This document shows positions 16,943 to 27,533 of a DNA stretch of 64,000 nt, in pieces. The notes under the pieces were generated by a model, which made no database searches, was not told the DNA's origin, and worked only from the letters and a program-made list of their open reading frames with translations. The stretch comes from Pseudorhodoferax aquiterrae (GTDB taxonomy: Bacteria > Pseudomonadota > Gammaproteobacteria > Burkholderiales > Burkholderiaceae_C), in the NCBI RefSeq assembly GCF_014652235.1, contig NZ_BMYK01000010.1, positions 62,001 to 126,000 of the forward strand, written 5' to 3'. Position numbers and translations under genes: made by a program. Numbering within the stretch: position 1 is the first letter of the stretch; the number at the start of each line of letters is the position of its first letter.

Positions 16943-17499
16943 TGAAGGTGACGCGGCTGGAGATCCCCGATGTCCTGTTGGTCGAGCCGAAGGTGTTCGG
17001 TGACACCCGCGGCTTCTTCTACGAAAGCTTCAACGCTGAAGGGTTCCGCGTTGCGACCGGCCTCGGTCTAGATTTTGTACAGGACAACCACAGCCGCAGT
17101 AGCAAGGGTGTCCTGCGCGGCTTGCACTACCAGCTGCCGCCGCATGCGCAGGGCAAGCTGGTGCGTGTGGTCCGCGGCGCAGTGTTCGATGTGGCGGTAG
17201 ACATCCGTGCATCGTCCCCGAGCTTCGGGCGATGGGTGGGAGCGGAGCTAACGGAGGAGAACCATCGCCAGCTTTGGGTTCCGCCTGGCTTTGCGCATGG
17301 ATTCCTGGTGCTGAGCGATAGCGCTGATTTTCTCTACAAGACGACCGACTACTACGCCGCGACGCACGAGCGCTGCATTGCGTGGAACGATGCGGCATTG
17401 GCCATCGAGTGGCCGCTGTACGCACTCCAAACTGCACCAACGTTGTCGGTCAAGGACGCTGCCGCGCCAGGGCTGTCCGCCGCCGAGTTGTTCGCCTGA
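16942..17499 (+). CDS. rfbC: dTDP-4-dehydrorhamnose 3,5-epimerase
   Basis: A 185-residue cupin-fold epimerase. RGFFYESFN, the QDNHSRSSKGVLRGLHYQ stretch with the catalytic His, and WVPPGFAHGFLVLS are the family signatures. It supplies the L-rhamno epimer for RfbD. The start codon shares its A with the rfbA stop (TGATG). Last gene of the rhamnose operon proper, 52 bases before wzm. Confidence 0.95.
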   Translation: MKVTRLEIPDVLLVEPKVFGDTRGFFYESFNAEGFRVATGLGLDFVQDNHSRSSKGVLRGLHYQLPPHAQGKLVRVVRGAVFDVAVDIRASSPSFGRWVGAELTEENHRQLWVPPGFAHGFLVLSDSADFLYKTTDYYAATHERCIAWNDAALAIEWPLYALQTAPTLSVKDAAAPGLSAAELFA

Positions 17500-17551
17500 A
17501 TACACAGCCTGTGACACTGCACGTCCTGCCACACGCAGGCACTGTTGCCTT

Positions 17552-18388
17552 ATGAATCCTCACGCGGAACGTTCCGGCTCCCCTGCTTCGTTGGTGCGGA
17601 CGCTCGTTGTCCACCGCGCCATGATCTTTCAAATGGCTCGGCGAGAGGTCGTCGGACGGTACCAGGGCTCGGTGTTCGGGTTGGCGTGGTCGTTCTTCAA
17701 TCCAATCCTTATGCTAGCCGTTTACACCTTCGTGTTTTCGGTGGTTTTCAAGGCGCGCTGGACTGCGGGTCCCGACGTCGGGGAGAGCCGAACCCAGTTT
17801 GCTGTGATCTTGTTCGCCGGGATGATCGTGCACGGGCTGCTGGCGGAGATGATGAACCGCGCGCCAGGGTTGGTGCTGGGCAACGTGAACTACGTCAAGA
17901 AGGTGGTGTTCCCCCTCGAAATTCTGCCGGTCGTTACCGCACTCAGCACCTTGTTCCATACAGCCATCAGCCTGACTGTGTTGGTAGTGGCGTTTTGGCT
18001 GTTCCACGGATATCTCCACTGGACGACCCTGCTGGTGCCAATGGTCTTCCTGCCGCTCATCCTTCTCGGTCTGGGGCTTTCGTGGTTGTTGGCGTCGTTA
18101 GGCGTGTTCCTACGCGACGTCGGCCAAGTTGTGGTCATCCTGACCACGGTCCTTATGTTCCTTTCGCCTGTTTTTTATCCACTGAGTGCAATTCCGGAGG
18201 GCTTGCAGTCCCTGGTCATGCTTAACCCGCTGACCTTCATCATTGAGCAGGCACGCGCAGTACTGGTATTTGGTCACCTGCCCGACTGGTTCGGATTGGC
18301 CGCCTACATGCTGTGCGCGTTGCTGATTGCATGGGCCGGATACTTTTGGTTTCAGCGGACCCGTCGGGGATTTGCCGATGTCCTCTGA
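17552..18388 (+). CDS. wzm: O-antigen ABC transporter permease
   Basis: A 278-residue inner-membrane protein of the ABC-2 polysaccharide-export family. About six hydrophobic segments are visible (for example near FNPILMLAVYTFVFSVVF, FHTAISLTVLVVAFWLF and VVVILTTVLMFLSPVFYPLS). The amphipathic N-terminal segment REVVGRYQGSVFGLAWS is typical of Wzm. With the ATPase downstream it would flip a finished und-PP-linked glycan to the periplasm. The ATPase start lies 11 bases inside its end. Confidence 0.92.
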   Translation: MNPHAERSGSPASLVRTLVVHRAMIFQMARREVVGRYQGSVFGLAWSFFNPILMLAVYTFVFSVVFKARWTAGPDVGESRTQFAVILFAGMIVHGLLAEMMNRAPGLVLGNVNYVKKVVFPLEILPVVTALSTLFHTAISLTVLVVAFWLFHGYLHWTTLLVPMVFLPLILLGLGLSWLLASLGVFLRDVGQVVVILTTVLMFLSPVFYPLSAIPEGLQSLVMLNPLTFIIEQARAVLVFGHLPDWFGLAAYMLCALLIAWAGYFWFQRTRRGFADVL

Positions 18389-19721
18389 CAACGTTGCCGT
18401 CCGTGTCTCACATCTGACCAAGTCATACGAGATCTACGACACGCCACGAGACCGACTGCGTCAATTCGTGTGGCCGCGCGTTCAACGGCTCCTAGGCTTG
18501 CGCCAGCGCCAGTACTACCGTGAGTTTCGAGTACTGCAGGATCTCTCATTCGAGATACGCCGTGGCGAGACCGTTGCTATCGTTGGCAAGAATGGCAGCG
18601 GCAAGTCCACGCTGCTCCAGATCATCTGCGGGACTCTGAACCCTAGCCGAGGCGAGGTACAACTCAACGGTCGCGTTGCGGCCCTCCTGGAGTTGGGCTC
18701 CGGCTTCAACCCCGAGTTTTCCGGCCGCGAGAACGTGTATATGAATGCCGCGGTGCTAGGCCTTGCCCGTCACGAAGTCGACGCCAAGTTGGCGGAAATC
18801 CTCGCGTTCGCTGATATCGGCGCATTCATCGACCAGCCAGTCAAGACGTACTCCAGCGGAATGTATGTGCGGCTTGCATTCTCCGTTGCGATCCATGTCG
18901 AGCCGGACATTCTGGTTGTCGACGAGGCGCTGAGTGTGGGTGACATTCGATTTCAGTCCAAGTGTCTGCACGCTATCGAGGCCATCAAACAGCGTGGTGC
19001 AGCGGTCCTCTTCGTGACGCACAGCCCGGGTCAGGTCGAAGCGCTGTGCAGCCGCGCGATCTGGCTGCATGACGGGGTTGTCAAGGCGGACGAACAGCCC
19101 AAAACCTTGATGCGCCGATACATCAACTTCATGACCCATGACATGGACGACGCCGTACCGGCGGTTGTGGCGCCGGTGGCGTGCGACGCCCAGCCGGCGC
19201 CGTCGGCCGACTGGGTGGGACTCGGCGCGTCAGGTCATCGCAGCGGAACGCTGTCCGCTGTGATCGACCGCATCAAAGTGGTGGGCCCGGATGGCGCAGC
19301 CTTGCGTGTGGCCGATTGCGAAACTCAGGCCGTCGACTTATTCCTATCCGTTCTCGTGCATGAACGGGTGCCCATGCCGCTCCTGGCTGTCGGAGTTTTT
19401 AACGAGCTCAACGAGCCGCTGGTGCATTTCAACAGCGAGAACGTCGGTGCTGCGTTGGCCGCGTTAGCACCTGGGCGGCACACCGTGCGGGTTGCGCTGG
19501 AGCTCCCTGCGCTGCGACCCGGTGAGTACCTGATCTCCGTAGGCCTCGATGACGGCGTTTCTGGCCAGAGCGTTGTGCTTTGCCACGTATACGACGCTTG
19601 GCCGTTTACCGTGGCTCAGCCTCCACGGCGCAAGCCGCAGGGCGGCTATGTGCAGATTGCTGCCGGCGCTGACACCATTGCAGTCCTGTCTCGAAATGAA
19701 GATGAAGCTGTTTCTACCTGA
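18378..19721 (+). CDS. wzt: O-antigen ABC transporter ATP-binding protein with C-terminal glycan-binding domain
   Basis: A 447-residue ATPase. Walker A (GKNGSGKST, near residue 70), the YSSGMYVRLAFS signature near 157 and Walker B (ILVVDEAL, near 177) are intact. Residues about 280-430 form an extra beta-rich domain like Wzt-C of E. coli O8/O9a (VFNELNEPLVHFNSENV, LPALRPGEYLISVGL). In that system Wzt-C recognises the methyl or methylphosphate cap put on by WbdD and so exports only completed chains. The extra domain here therefore predicts a chain-terminating modification. Confidence 0.92.
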   Translation: MSSDNVAVRVSHLTKSYEIYDTPRDRLRQFVWPRVQRLLGLRQRQYYREFRVLQDLSFEIRRGETVAIVGKNGSGKSTLLQIICGTLNPSRGEVQLNGRVAALLELGSGFNPEFSGRENVYMNAAVLGLARHEVDAKLAEILAFADIGAFIDQPVKTYSSGMYVRLAFSVAIHVEPDILVVDEALSVGDIRFQSKCLHAIEAIKQRGAAVLFVTHSPGQVEALCSRAIWLHDGVVKADEQPKTLMRRYINFMTHDMDDAVPAVVAPVACDAQPAPSADWVGLGASGHRSGTLSAVIDRIKVVGPDGAALRVADCETQAVDLFLSVLVHERVPMPLLAVGVFNELNEPLVHFNSENVGAALAALAPGRHTVRVALELPALRPGEYLISVGLDDGVSGQSVVLCHVYDAWPFTVAQPPRRKPQGGYVQIAAGADTIAVLSRNEDEAVST

Positions 19722-21165
19722 CGACTACACGGTGCGCCGTGATAACCCCCTGTACGGCGATGTCCCTGGCGAGCTTGTCTATCAGCCAGATGTCTACCGA
19801 CTTGCGCTGTATTTGGCCCAGCGAGCTGGGCTGCGCCACGTGGTCGACATCGGCTGCGGCTCGGCCGGCAAACTCCTAGCTTTCCGTGGGCATTGCGCAG
19901 TCATCGGCATTGATTCGGAGTTCGGCATTGACATGGCCCGCAAGACGATGCCCGAAGGTCGATGGATCGTGCACGACTTGGAGCAGCCGTTGCCGCCGCT
20001 GGGTGACGATGTGCTGCGTGATGCCGTCGTAATCTGCTCCGATGTGATCGAGCATCTGCCGCAACCGGCGCATCTGGCCGGGCAGTTGGCGGACTTGGCC
20101 AGGCGCGCACCATATGTCCTTGTGTCCACGCCGGATAGAGACAGAGCTCGCGGTTGGCTGGATCGAGGACCTCCGGCCAATCCTGCACATGCGCTCGAAT
20201 GGAACGCATCCGAGTTCGTACGCTTCCTGCGCGAAGCTGGCTTTGGCGACGTGCCATTCCATGGGCACACCATCAACACCGACCACCACCGCGCCAAGAG
20301 CACGCTGATCGCGCTTGCAGGGATTCACGTTTCGCCCAGGCCATGCCCGCCCTGCAAGTTGGCGGCAGTCATGCATGGCTTCAACGAGGTGGACATACTC
20401 CCCGAGGTACTGGACCATCTGGCAGCTCAGGGCGTCGAAGTGCATTACTTCGATAATTGGTCGACCGATGGATCGTGGGAGTTGGCACAAGAGCGCCTGC
20501 ACCGAGGCCAGATTGCCCATTGCGCCCGATTCCCCGAAGCACCGACCGACCAGTACGAGTGGCATGCGCAGCTGAGTCACACCACGAGCTACGCCCAGAC
20601 GCTAGATGCGACGTGGGTCATGCATCACGATGCGGACGAGATACGCACTTCGCCCTGGCCTGGCGTGTCGCTTCGTGATGCTGTCGCCTTCATTGATGCG
20701 CTGGGCTACAACGCGATTGACTTCACTGTGCTGGACTTTCGCTTCGTCGACGGTCGCGCTCAGATTACAGCGCACTACGAGCGCGATCTGAACCATTTCG
20801 AGTTCGGGCGCCGGCCCGGCCATTTCAGGCAGATCAAATGCTGGCGCAACGATGCGCCGGCCGAATTGGCAGACTCGGGCGGGCACGACGTGCAGTTGCC
20901 TGGTCGCAAGGTCTACCCGGTCAAGTTTTTGCTGAAGCACTATCCGTTGCGCAATGAGGAGCAGGCTTTACGCAAGATCCACCACCATCGATTACCGCGT
21001 TTCACGACCGAGCAACAGAAGTACCAGTGGCATCACCAGTACGACGCGTACAAGACGGTCGAGCGTGTTACCGGTTGGAAGTACAAGGACTTGTTGCCAT
21101 GGCATGCGGTGCATTTCAACACTGAGTACCTTGTCGAGCGCATCAGTGGCATTGGCCTGGATTGA
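19696..21165 (+). CDS. Methyltransferase-glycosyltransferase fusion protein
   Basis: A 489-residue protein in two parts. Residues about 1-215 are a class I SAM methyltransferase: [15 protein letters not shown] near residue 57, acidic residues after strand 2 (IGIDSEFG) and [11 protein letters not shown]. Residues about 225-489 look like a GT-A glycosyltransferase: [32 protein letters not shown] and a HHDADE metal-binding triad. The start overlaps the wzt end by 26 bases; ATG 19702 is an equally possible start. It should act on the O-chain in the cytoplasm; acceptor and donor are unknown. Confidence 0.82.
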   Translation: MKMKLFLPDDYTVRRDNPLYGDVPGELVYQPDVYRLALYLAQRAGLRHVVDIGCGSAGKLLAFRGHCAVIGIDSEFGIDMARKTMPEGRWIVHDLEQPLPPLGDDVLRDAVVICSDVIEHLPQPAHLAGQLADLARRAPYVLVSTPDRDRARGWLDRGPPANPAHALEWNASEFVRFLREAGFGDVPFHGHTINTDHHRAKSTLIALAGIHVSPRPCPPCKLAAVMHGFNEVDILPEVLDHLAAQGVEVHYFDNWSTDGSWELAQERLHRGQIAHCARFPEAPTDQYEWHAQLSHTTSYAQTLDATWVMHHDADEIRTSPWPGVSLRDAVAFIDALGYNAIDFTVLDFRFVDGRAQITAHYERDLNHFEFGRRPGHFRQIKCWRNDAPAELADSGGHDVQLPGRKVYPVKFLLKHYPLRNEEQALRKIHHHRLPRFTTEQQKYQWHHQYDAYKTVERVTGWKYKDLLPWHAVHFNTEYLVERISGIGLD

Positions 21166-21184
21166 TTGCTCGGAACGGATAGCG

Positions 21185-24100
21185 ATGAACGACTTTCTCC
21201 AAGAGGCTGGCTATGGCTTCGATGTGCAGCGCGGGGTGTGGCGGCGCGAAGGCTACGCCAGTTTGGCGTACAGCGACGGCGACGAGGTCGAACTGCGCCT
21301 TATGCGCATTGTTGAGCAGGCAGACGATCTTTCAGTGCTGTCGCAGGAACTGCGGGCACATTGCACTGACTGGCCTTCGCTGTACCACTTGACCGGCACC
21401 CGAGCCAACATTCTGAGGCCGTTTTCGCACCTTCTGGACGGTGCGGAGGTCTTGGAGATCGGCGCTGGCTGCGGAGCCATCACACGCTACCTGGGCGAGA
21501 GCGGCGCCCAGGTGCTGGCGCTGGAAGGCACGTTGCGCCGCGCTTCGATCGCACGCGCCCGCACGCGTGACCTAGCCAATGTGCAGGTCGTGGCCGACAA
21601 CTTCGAGCAGTTTGCTACGGCCCAGCAATTCGATGTTGTGACATTGATCGGCGTGCTGGAGTACGCCAACCGGTTTGTATCGGGAGAGTGTCCCGCACAG
21701 GTGATGCTCCAGCGAGCGCGTGCGCTGCTCAAGCCGCAGGGGCGGCTCATCATCGCGATCGAGAACCAGCTGGGCCTCAAGTATTTCGCAGCGGCACCGG
21801 AGGACCATTTTGGTGTCGCCATGTATGGGGTGGAAGACCGGTACCGGGCAGACGAGGCGCAGACTTTTGGCCGCGCCGTGCTGCAAGCCATGCTCCATGG
21901 CGCGGGCTTCCCCCAGGTTCAATGCCTGGCGCCGTTCCCAGACTACAAATTCCCGACTTCTATCGTCACGGAAGAGGGCTTTCGTGCCGAGGGCTTCGAT
22001 GCCGCTGCATTCGCTTCGCAGAGCGTGCGCCGCGATCCGCAACTGCCTGAGGTGCTGGCTTTCTCGCCGGAACTCGTGTGGCCTGTGCTGGCCCGCAACG
22101 GGCTGGCATTGGACATGGCGAACTCATTGCTGTTCGTGGCGGCGCAAGTACCGGCAACGCCGGACGCGGCGACGGTATTGGCCTACCACTACAGCACCGA
22201 TCGCGCCAAGCCGTACTGCAAGGAGACACGGTTCCTACGCCGGGACGGCGACGCGATCACACTGGAGTACAGGCGCCTGAGCCCAGATGAGCTGCCGGTT
22301 TCGACGCGTGTGCACCATGCGTTGGTGGCTTCCGCTGACTATGTTCACGGCGTGCCGCTGTCGCTGGCCTTGCTGCGTACCGTGTCGACCGATGGTTGGA
22401 CGCTCGAACAAGTCGGGGCTCTTCTGCGCGAGTACCTGCACGTCGTTGCCGATCTGGCCGGGGGCGTGCGGGTACCTGAAGCTCCATGGCGTGCCGAGAT
22501 GCAGCTACCGGGCGTGTTCTTCGACTTGGTGCCCCAGAACATCATCGTCAAGACAGGTGGGCAGGGTTTTGCCGTGATCGACCGCGAATGGGACCTTCAG
22601 GATGGGATCTCGGTCGGGTGGTTGTTGTTTCGGACACTTTTGCTGCTCATCAACTCTGTCTCCCGTTTCGGGCGCTGTGCCGACGCCGAGGAGTGGACGC
22701 GCCAAAGCTTTATTCTGGCGGCGATGCAGGCCGCGGGTCTACATGTCGGCCCGAACGACGTCGACAGTTACGCGCTTGAAGAAAGTCGGCTGCAGGCAGA
22801 CCTGACGGGACGAGCGTTCGAGGTTCTCAAGGACTGGGGCGCCATCGCAGCGTTGCCGACGGAGAACCTGTCGTTGGCCGTGCAGCGGCGCAGTGCCAAG
22901 TTGATTCAGCTCGCCGCTGCGCACGAAGGTCTTCAAAAGGAGTTTGAGGAGCGGACGAACTGGGCATTGCAGCTGGATGCGAGCTTGGCGCGAACGCAGC
23001 AGGACTACCAGGCACTTGAGCGCGTTACGGTCCAAGCCCGTCATGAGCGCGAGCTAGGCCAGAACGAACTCAACGTCCTGCGAGCCACTCTGGCGGACTT
23101 GCAACTGCGCTCTGCGCAATTGCAGCGTGAGCGCGACGACGCGCATATGCAGGTGCGCTCCATCTCGTCGACACGGGATGACATCCTGGCAGCCAAGGAG
23201 CAGGCAGAGCGGCGCTTTGCTGAAGTGGAGGCCAAGCGTGCTGCATTGGCGGGATCCTTGTCGTGGCGTGTGACCAAGCCTTTGCGCATGCTCGCGCGGG
23301 TTGCGCGTGGCGAGTGGTCGACGATCCGCACACTGGTGGCGCCGGAAGTGGTGCGACTGGCGCGGGCTGGCTACAGGCGCGCACCGCTTTCGCCGCACAT
23401 GAAAGACAAGGCTGCTGCATTGGCATACCGCGTTGCGGGCCCGCTGTTCACTGGCGTTGTCCACTACGAGATCTGGCGCCGGCAGCGCGACAACGCTCCG
23501 CTGGCGCCGGTGGGCGCGGGCCCGGTGCCGCAAGCCGACTTTGCCGAGGTGTTGTCATCGCTTCGCTTTCCTGTCGTTGCCAATCCAGACGTTTCCATCG
23601 TCATTCCGACTTACGGAAACCTGGAGCACACGCTGGCCTGCGTGCGTTCGATTGCAATGCACATGCCGCGTGCGTCCATGGAGGTGCTGGTTGCAGAGGA
23701 TGCATCCGGCGATCCGCAGATCGACCTGATTCGCCGCATTCCGGGTCTGCGCTACATCAGGCACCCGCAGAATCTGGGATTCCTGCGATCGTGCAATGCG
23801 GCGGTCAAGCAGGCCAAAGGGCGCTACATCTATCTGCTCAACAACGACACGGAGGTGACCGCAGGCTGGCTGGACAGCATGCTCGCGTTGTTCGAGAAGC
23901 ACCCCGATTGCGGACTGGTCGGCTCCAAACTCGTCTATCCTGACGGGCGCCTGCAGGAAGCCGGGGGCATTCTGTGGCGCGATGGATCCGCCTGGAACTG
24001 GGGGCGACTCGACGACCCTTCGCGCCCCGTCTACAACTATGTGAAAGAGGCCGACTATTGCTCGGGCGCCTCTCTCATGGTTCCAGCCGCGCTCTGGCAC

Positions 24101-25498
24101 CAACTCGGCGGCTTCGATGAGCACTATCTCCCGGCCTATTACGAAGACACCGATCTGGCATTCCGCGTGCGCGCGGCTGGCAAGAAGGTGATGTACCAGC
24201 CGCAGTCGGTCGTCATCCACTACGAAGGAATCTCCCACGGCACCGACACTGGCAGCGGCATCAAGGCGCACCAAGTGGAGAACCAAAAGAAGTTCTACGT
24301 ACGCTGGAAAGAAATTCTCGAACGCGAGCACTTGGACAACGGCGTCAATCCGTTCCGTGCGCACGACCGCTCGATCGGCAAACGGACCATTTTGGTGGTC
24401 GACCACTACGTGCCCCAGCCCGACCGCGATGCCGGTTCGCGCAGCATCTGGTGCTTTCTGCGCGAGTTCCGTGCGATGGGCTTGAATGTCAAGTTCTGGC
24501 CGGCCAACCATTGGCACGACACGCACTACGCCCCTTTGCTGGAGCAGGAGGGTATCGAGGTGCTCTACGGTAACGAGTACGTCGGCCGTTACGCCAATTG
24601 GGTTGAGACCCATGCCGGGGATTTGGACTATGTTTTCCTGAACCGTCCCCACATCGCTCTAGAACACTGGGAGGCAGTGCGCGAGCATACCCGAGCCAAA
24701 CTGCTGTATTACGGCCACGACCTGCACTACGCTCGCCTGCTGCTCGAGCACGAGCATACCGGCGAAGCTCGCCTTCTGCGTGATGCGGGGCAGATCCGTG
24801 CCGTCGAAGAGATGCTCTGGCGGGAATGCGATGTCGTCTACTATCCGTCAACGACAGAAACTGCCGCTGTCCAGGCCTTGATCCCCGGGAAGACGGCGAG
24901 GACAGTCCCTCTGTATTTCTTTGATCGCAATGAATTCAGCGTCAACATCGCAGGGCGTCGCCTGCGGGAAATTCTTTTCGTCGCTGGGTTTGGTCATCCG
25001 CCGAACGTAGACGCAGCGATGTGGTTCGTTCGAGAAGTTCTACCGATCATTCAGGGGCAACTGAATGATGTGCAAGTGGTGTTGGCGGGGTCGAATCCGA
25101 CACCAGCCGTCAAGGCATTGGCCGGTGACTCAATACAGGTTACCGGCTATCTGTCGGATGCAGAACTGGACAATTATTACGCTCGTTGCGGGGTAGCCGT
25201 CGTTCCGCTGCGATTTGGCGCAGGAGTAAAAGGCAAGGTATTGGAGGCAATGCACCACGGCGTTCCGCTCGTCACGACGGCGGTCGGAGCGCAAGGCCTT
25301 CCAGGCTTGGAAAATGTTGTTTCCGTCTGTGACAGTGCCGCGGACTTCGCTGCCGCTGTGATCAAAGTTATGACGAACGTCAACGCATGGCAGGTAACCG
25401 CGCAGAACGGTTTCGATTTTGTGCACGCGCGCTTTTCGCAGTCTGCACTAAGTGCGGTATTTGCTCAGGATTTTCAAGAGGTTAACGGAGTTACGTAA
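21185..25498 (+). CDS. Giant methyltransferase / kinase-like / coiled-coil / double glycosyltransferase protein
   Basis: A 1437-residue protein. In order: SAM methyltransferase ([17 protein letters not shown] near residue 90); a kinase-like region (about 340-560) with DLVPQN at Asp447 and IDREW at Asp466, matching the catalytic-loop DxxxxN and metal-binding ID-EW pattern of small-molecule kinases; a charged coiled coil (about 568-690); the SWRVTKPLR linker; a GT2 domain ([10 protein letters not shown] near 800, LLNNDTEV near 884); and a GT4-like C-terminal domain (about 1065-1437). Methyltransferase-kinase-coiled-coil is the layout of WbdD, the chain terminator and length ruler of ABC-exported O-antigens. 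A matching role is inferred. It is 19 bases after the preceding gene and overlaps the next start (TAATG). Confidence 0.85.
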   Translation: MNDFLQEAGYGFDVQRGVWRREGYASLAYSDGDEVELRLMRIVEQADDLSVLSQELRAHCTDWPSLYHLTGTRANILRPFSHLLDGAEVLEIGAGCGAITRYLGESGAQVLALEGTLRRASIARARTRDLANVQVVADNFEQFATAQQFDVVTLIGVLEYANRFVSGECPAQVMLQRARALLKPQGRLIIAIENQLGLKYFAAAPEDHFGVAMYGVEDRYRADEAQTFGRAVLQAMLHGAGFPQVQCLAPFPDYKFPTSIVTEEGFRAEGFDAAAFASQSVRRDPQLPEVLAFSPELVWPVLARNGLALDMANSLLFVAAQVPATPDAATVLAYHYSTDRAKPYCKETRFLRRDGDAITLEYRRLSPDELPVSTRVHHALVASADYVHGVPLSLALLRTVSTDGWTLEQVGALLREYLHVVADLAGGVRVPEAPWRAEMQLPGVFFDLVPQNIIVKTGGQGFAVIDREWDLQDGISVGWLLFRTLLLLINSVSRFGRCADAEEWTRQSFILAAMQAAGLHVGPNDVDSYALEESRLQADLTGRAFEVLKDWGAIAALPTENLSLAVQRRSAKLIQLAAAHEGLQKEFEERTNWALQLDASLARTQQDYQALERVTVQARHERELGQNELNVLRATLADLQLRSAQLQRERDDAHMQVRSISSTRDDILAAKEQAERRFAEVEAKRAALAGSLSWRVTKPLRMLARVARGEWSTIRTLVAPEVVRLARAGYRRAPLSPHMKDKAAALAYRVAGPLFTGVVHYEIWRRQRDNAPLAPVGAGPVPQADFAEVLSSLRFPVVANPDVSIVIPTYGNLEHTLACVRSIAMHMPRASMEVLVAEDASGDPQIDLIRRIPGLRYIRHPQNLGFLRSCNAAVKQAKGRYIYLLNNDTEVTAGWLDSMLALFEKHPDCGLVGSKLVYPDGRLQEAGGILWRDGSAWNWGRLDDPSRPVYNYVKEADYCSGASLMVPAALWHQLGGFDEHYLPAYYEDTDLAFRVRAAGKKVMYQPQSVVIHYEGISHGTDTGSGIKAHQVENQKKFYVRWKEILEREHLDNGVNPFRAHDRSIGKRTILVVDHYVPQPDRDAGSRSIWCFLREFRAMGLNVKFWPANHWHDTHYAPLLEQEGIEVLYGNEYVGRYANWVETHAGDLDYVFLNRPHIALEHWEAVREHTRAKLLYYGHDLHYARLLLEHEHTGEARLLRDAGQIRAVEEMLWRECDVVYYPSTTETAAVQALIPGKTARTVPLYFFDRNEFSVNIAGRRLREILFVAGFGHPPNVDAAMWFVREVLPIIQGQLNDVQVVLAGSNPTPAVKALAGDSIQVTGYLSDAELDNYYARCGVAVVPLRFGAGVKGKVLEAMHHGVPLVTTAVGAQGLPGLENVVSVCDSAADFAAAVIKVMTNVNAWQVTAQNGFDFVHARFSQSALSAVFAQDFQEVNGVT

Positions 25499-26592
25499 TG
25501 CTGATCAACGATTTGAACGCGCGAGTCCGCCAATACCGTCCTGCCATCTGTGCAGCGGTTGAAAGCGTCATTGAAACTGGGTGGTTTGTTCTGGGGCCTC
25601 AAGTTAAAGCATTTGAGGCGGAATTCGCAAGTTACTTGCATGTCAACCATTGCATCAGCGTCGCCAACGGTACTGATGCAATCGAACTGGCACTTAAGGC
25701 GCTTGGGGTGGAAATCGGCGATCTTGTCGCTACCGTCGCTAACGCCGGTATGTACACGACGGCCGCTGTCAACGCGCTCGGGGCTCGGCCGATGTTCATG
25801 GACGTCGACCTGGAAACACACAACATTGCTCATTCTGAGGTCGAGAAAGCGATTGCCGCAGGTGCCAAGGTGGTCGTGGTCACCCACCTTTATGGTCAGG
25901 CCGTTCCTGAAATTGCCGAGATTTCCCGCTCTTGTAAGCGCGCCGGTGTAGCGTTGCTGGAAGATTGCGCCCAGGCCCACGGGGCCAGATCCAACGGGCA
26001 AAGAGTTGGATCTTTTGGTGATGCAGCGAGCTTCAGCTTCTACCCCACCAAAAACCTCGGCGCGTTGGGCGATGGTGGCGCGGTGGTGACAAATAGCGAC
26101 GCAATCGCAAAGGCAGTGACGACGTTGCGCCAATATGGCTGGACGAGCAAGTATCATGTGGGTGTTGCCGGAGGCCGTAACAGCCGCTTGGACGAAATCC
26201 AAGCTGCGATCTTGCGAATTTTTTTGCCAGACCTTGATGCCTCAAACGAACGGCGTCGTTCTATTGCCCACGCATATGGAACCGGAATTCATCATCCAGC
26301 CGTACGCGCTCCGCTTCACAATGGAGAGGGCTCTGTCGCACACCTCTACGTCATACGTTCATCCCGTCGAGACGAACTCAAGGCCCACTTGCAGGCCGTT
26401 GACATTTCCTCTGACGTCCACTATCCGGTCCCAGATCATCGGCAACAGATCTTCGGCGCGCTCTACGCGCATATTCACTTGCCAAATACAGAACGCCTTG
26501 CATCCGAGGTACTGACCCTGCCATGCTATCCAGAGATGACCGATGATCAGGTGGCACGAGTCATTGCGACTGTTAACGCATGGAAGCAATAA
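25498..26592 (+). CDS. DegT/DnrJ/EryC1 family sugar aminotransferase (dTDP-3-keto-6-deoxyhexose type)
   Basis: A 364-residue PLP aminotransferase. The lysine forming the Schiff base lies in SFYPTKNLGALGDGGA; ANGTDAIELALKALG and LLEDCAQAHGA are further family motifs. Next to a ketoisomerase/acetyltransferase of FdtD type it most likely aminates dTDP-3-keto-6-deoxyhexose at C3, giving dTDP-Fuc3N or dTDP-Qui3N (FdtB/QdtB role). Translation is coupled to its neighbours: TAATG at the start and a 13-base overlap with the next gene. Confidence 0.9.
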   Translation: MLINDLNARVRQYRPAICAAVESVIETGWFVLGPQVKAFEAEFASYLHVNHCISVANGTDAIELALKALGVEIGDLVATVANAGMYTTAAVNALGARPMFMDVDLETHNIAHSEVEKAIAAGAKVVVVTHLYGQAVPEIAEISRSCKRAGVALLEDCAQAHGARSNGQRVGSFGDAASFSFYPTKNLGALGDGGAVVTNSDAIAKAVTTLRQYGWTSKYHVGVAGGRNSRLDEIQAAILRIFLPDLDASNERRRSIAHAYGTGIHHPAVRAPLHNGEGSVAHLYVIRSSRRDELKAHLQAVDISSDVHYPVPDHRQQIFGALYAHIHLPNTERLASEVLTLPCYPEMTDDQVARVIATVNAWKQ

Positions 26593-27533
26593 AGTTCTCT
26601 GTCGTGATACCGGTCTATAGGAACGAGGAGTCAATTCCGCGTTTGCTGCAGGCCTTGGCGGACTTATATTTCCAGTTGGATGGAAAGATGGAGGCGGTGT
26701 TTGTTGTAGACGGCAGCCCAGACTCGTCATTTGAAATTCTTCGAGACGCTCTTTTCAAAATTGAGTTCCCTGCGCAGCTGCTCGCCCACTCGCGAAATTT
26801 CGGTTCATTTCCTGCCATTCGGACCGGTTTGGCGGCCGCAAGGGGTTCATACTACGGCGTGATGGCGGCAGATCTTCAGGAGCCGCCTCAACTTATGGTC
26901 TCATTCCTCCGGTCTTTGGAAAAAGATGAGTGCGATGTGGCGATCGGAACCAGAGTTCAGCGCAATGACTCCACAACATCAAAATTTACGTCGGGATTAT
27001 TTTGGTGGCTTTATCGCCGGCTTATTGTCCCTGAGATGCCGGAGGGAGGCGTGGATGTCTTCGGGTGCAACAAAATATTCCGCGACCGCCTTCTGGAGCT
27101 CGAAGAATCTCGATCCTCGTTGATTGCACTGATTTTTTGGCTCGGATTTAGGCGAAAGACAATTGGGTATGAACGCCTTGCGCGAAAAGAAGGCGTCTCG
27201 GCATGGACCTTTAGGAAAAAGGTTGACTACATGCTGGATAGTATTTTTGCATTCACCGATTACCCAATTAGGCTATTGACTCGTATTGGTTTGGCTGGCT
27301 GCGGACTTTCAATCGTCTTGACATTGGTGGTGTTGCTGGCGCGATTCAGTGGAAACGTTACTGTACCGGGATATGTCCCAACCATGCTGGTTGTCCTATT
27401 CTTTGGTGCTCTCAACCTCCTTGGCATAGGTTTGGTCGGGACGTATGCATGGCGCACCTATGAAAATAGCAAAAATCGACCGCTCGCAGTAGTGGCAATG
27501 GAGGTTAGGAATGGAGAAAAAGCAGATGAGTAG
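26580..27533 (+). CDS. GtrB-like glycosyltransferase family 2 protein with two membrane helices
   Basis: A 317-residue polyprenyl-phosphate glycosyltransferase-like protein. The GT2 domain ([39 protein letters not shown] with the metal-binding AADLQ) is followed by two hydrophobic helices near residues 237-263 and 270-290. This is the layout of GtrB/ArnC/DPM1-type enzymes that load one sugar onto undecaprenyl phosphate on the cytoplasmic face. GtrA is encoded 963 bases downstream. Codon use is clearly AT-richer than in the flanking genome. Confidence 0.87.
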   Translation: MEAIKFSVVIPVYRNEESIPRLLQALADLYFQLDGKMEAVFVVDGSPDSSFEILRDALFKIEFPAQLLAHSRNFGSFPAIRTGLAAARGSYYGVMAADLQEPPQLMVSFLRSLEKDECDVAIGTRVQRNDSTTSKFTSGLFWWLYRRLIVPEMPEGGVDVFGCNKIFRDRLLELEESRSSLIALIFWLGFRRKTIGYERLARKEGVSAWTFRKKVDYMLDSIFAFTDYPIRLLTRIGLAGCGLSIVLTLVVLLARFSGNVTVPGYVPTMLVVLFFGALNLLGIGLVGTYAWRTYENSKNRPLAVVAMEVRNGEKADE

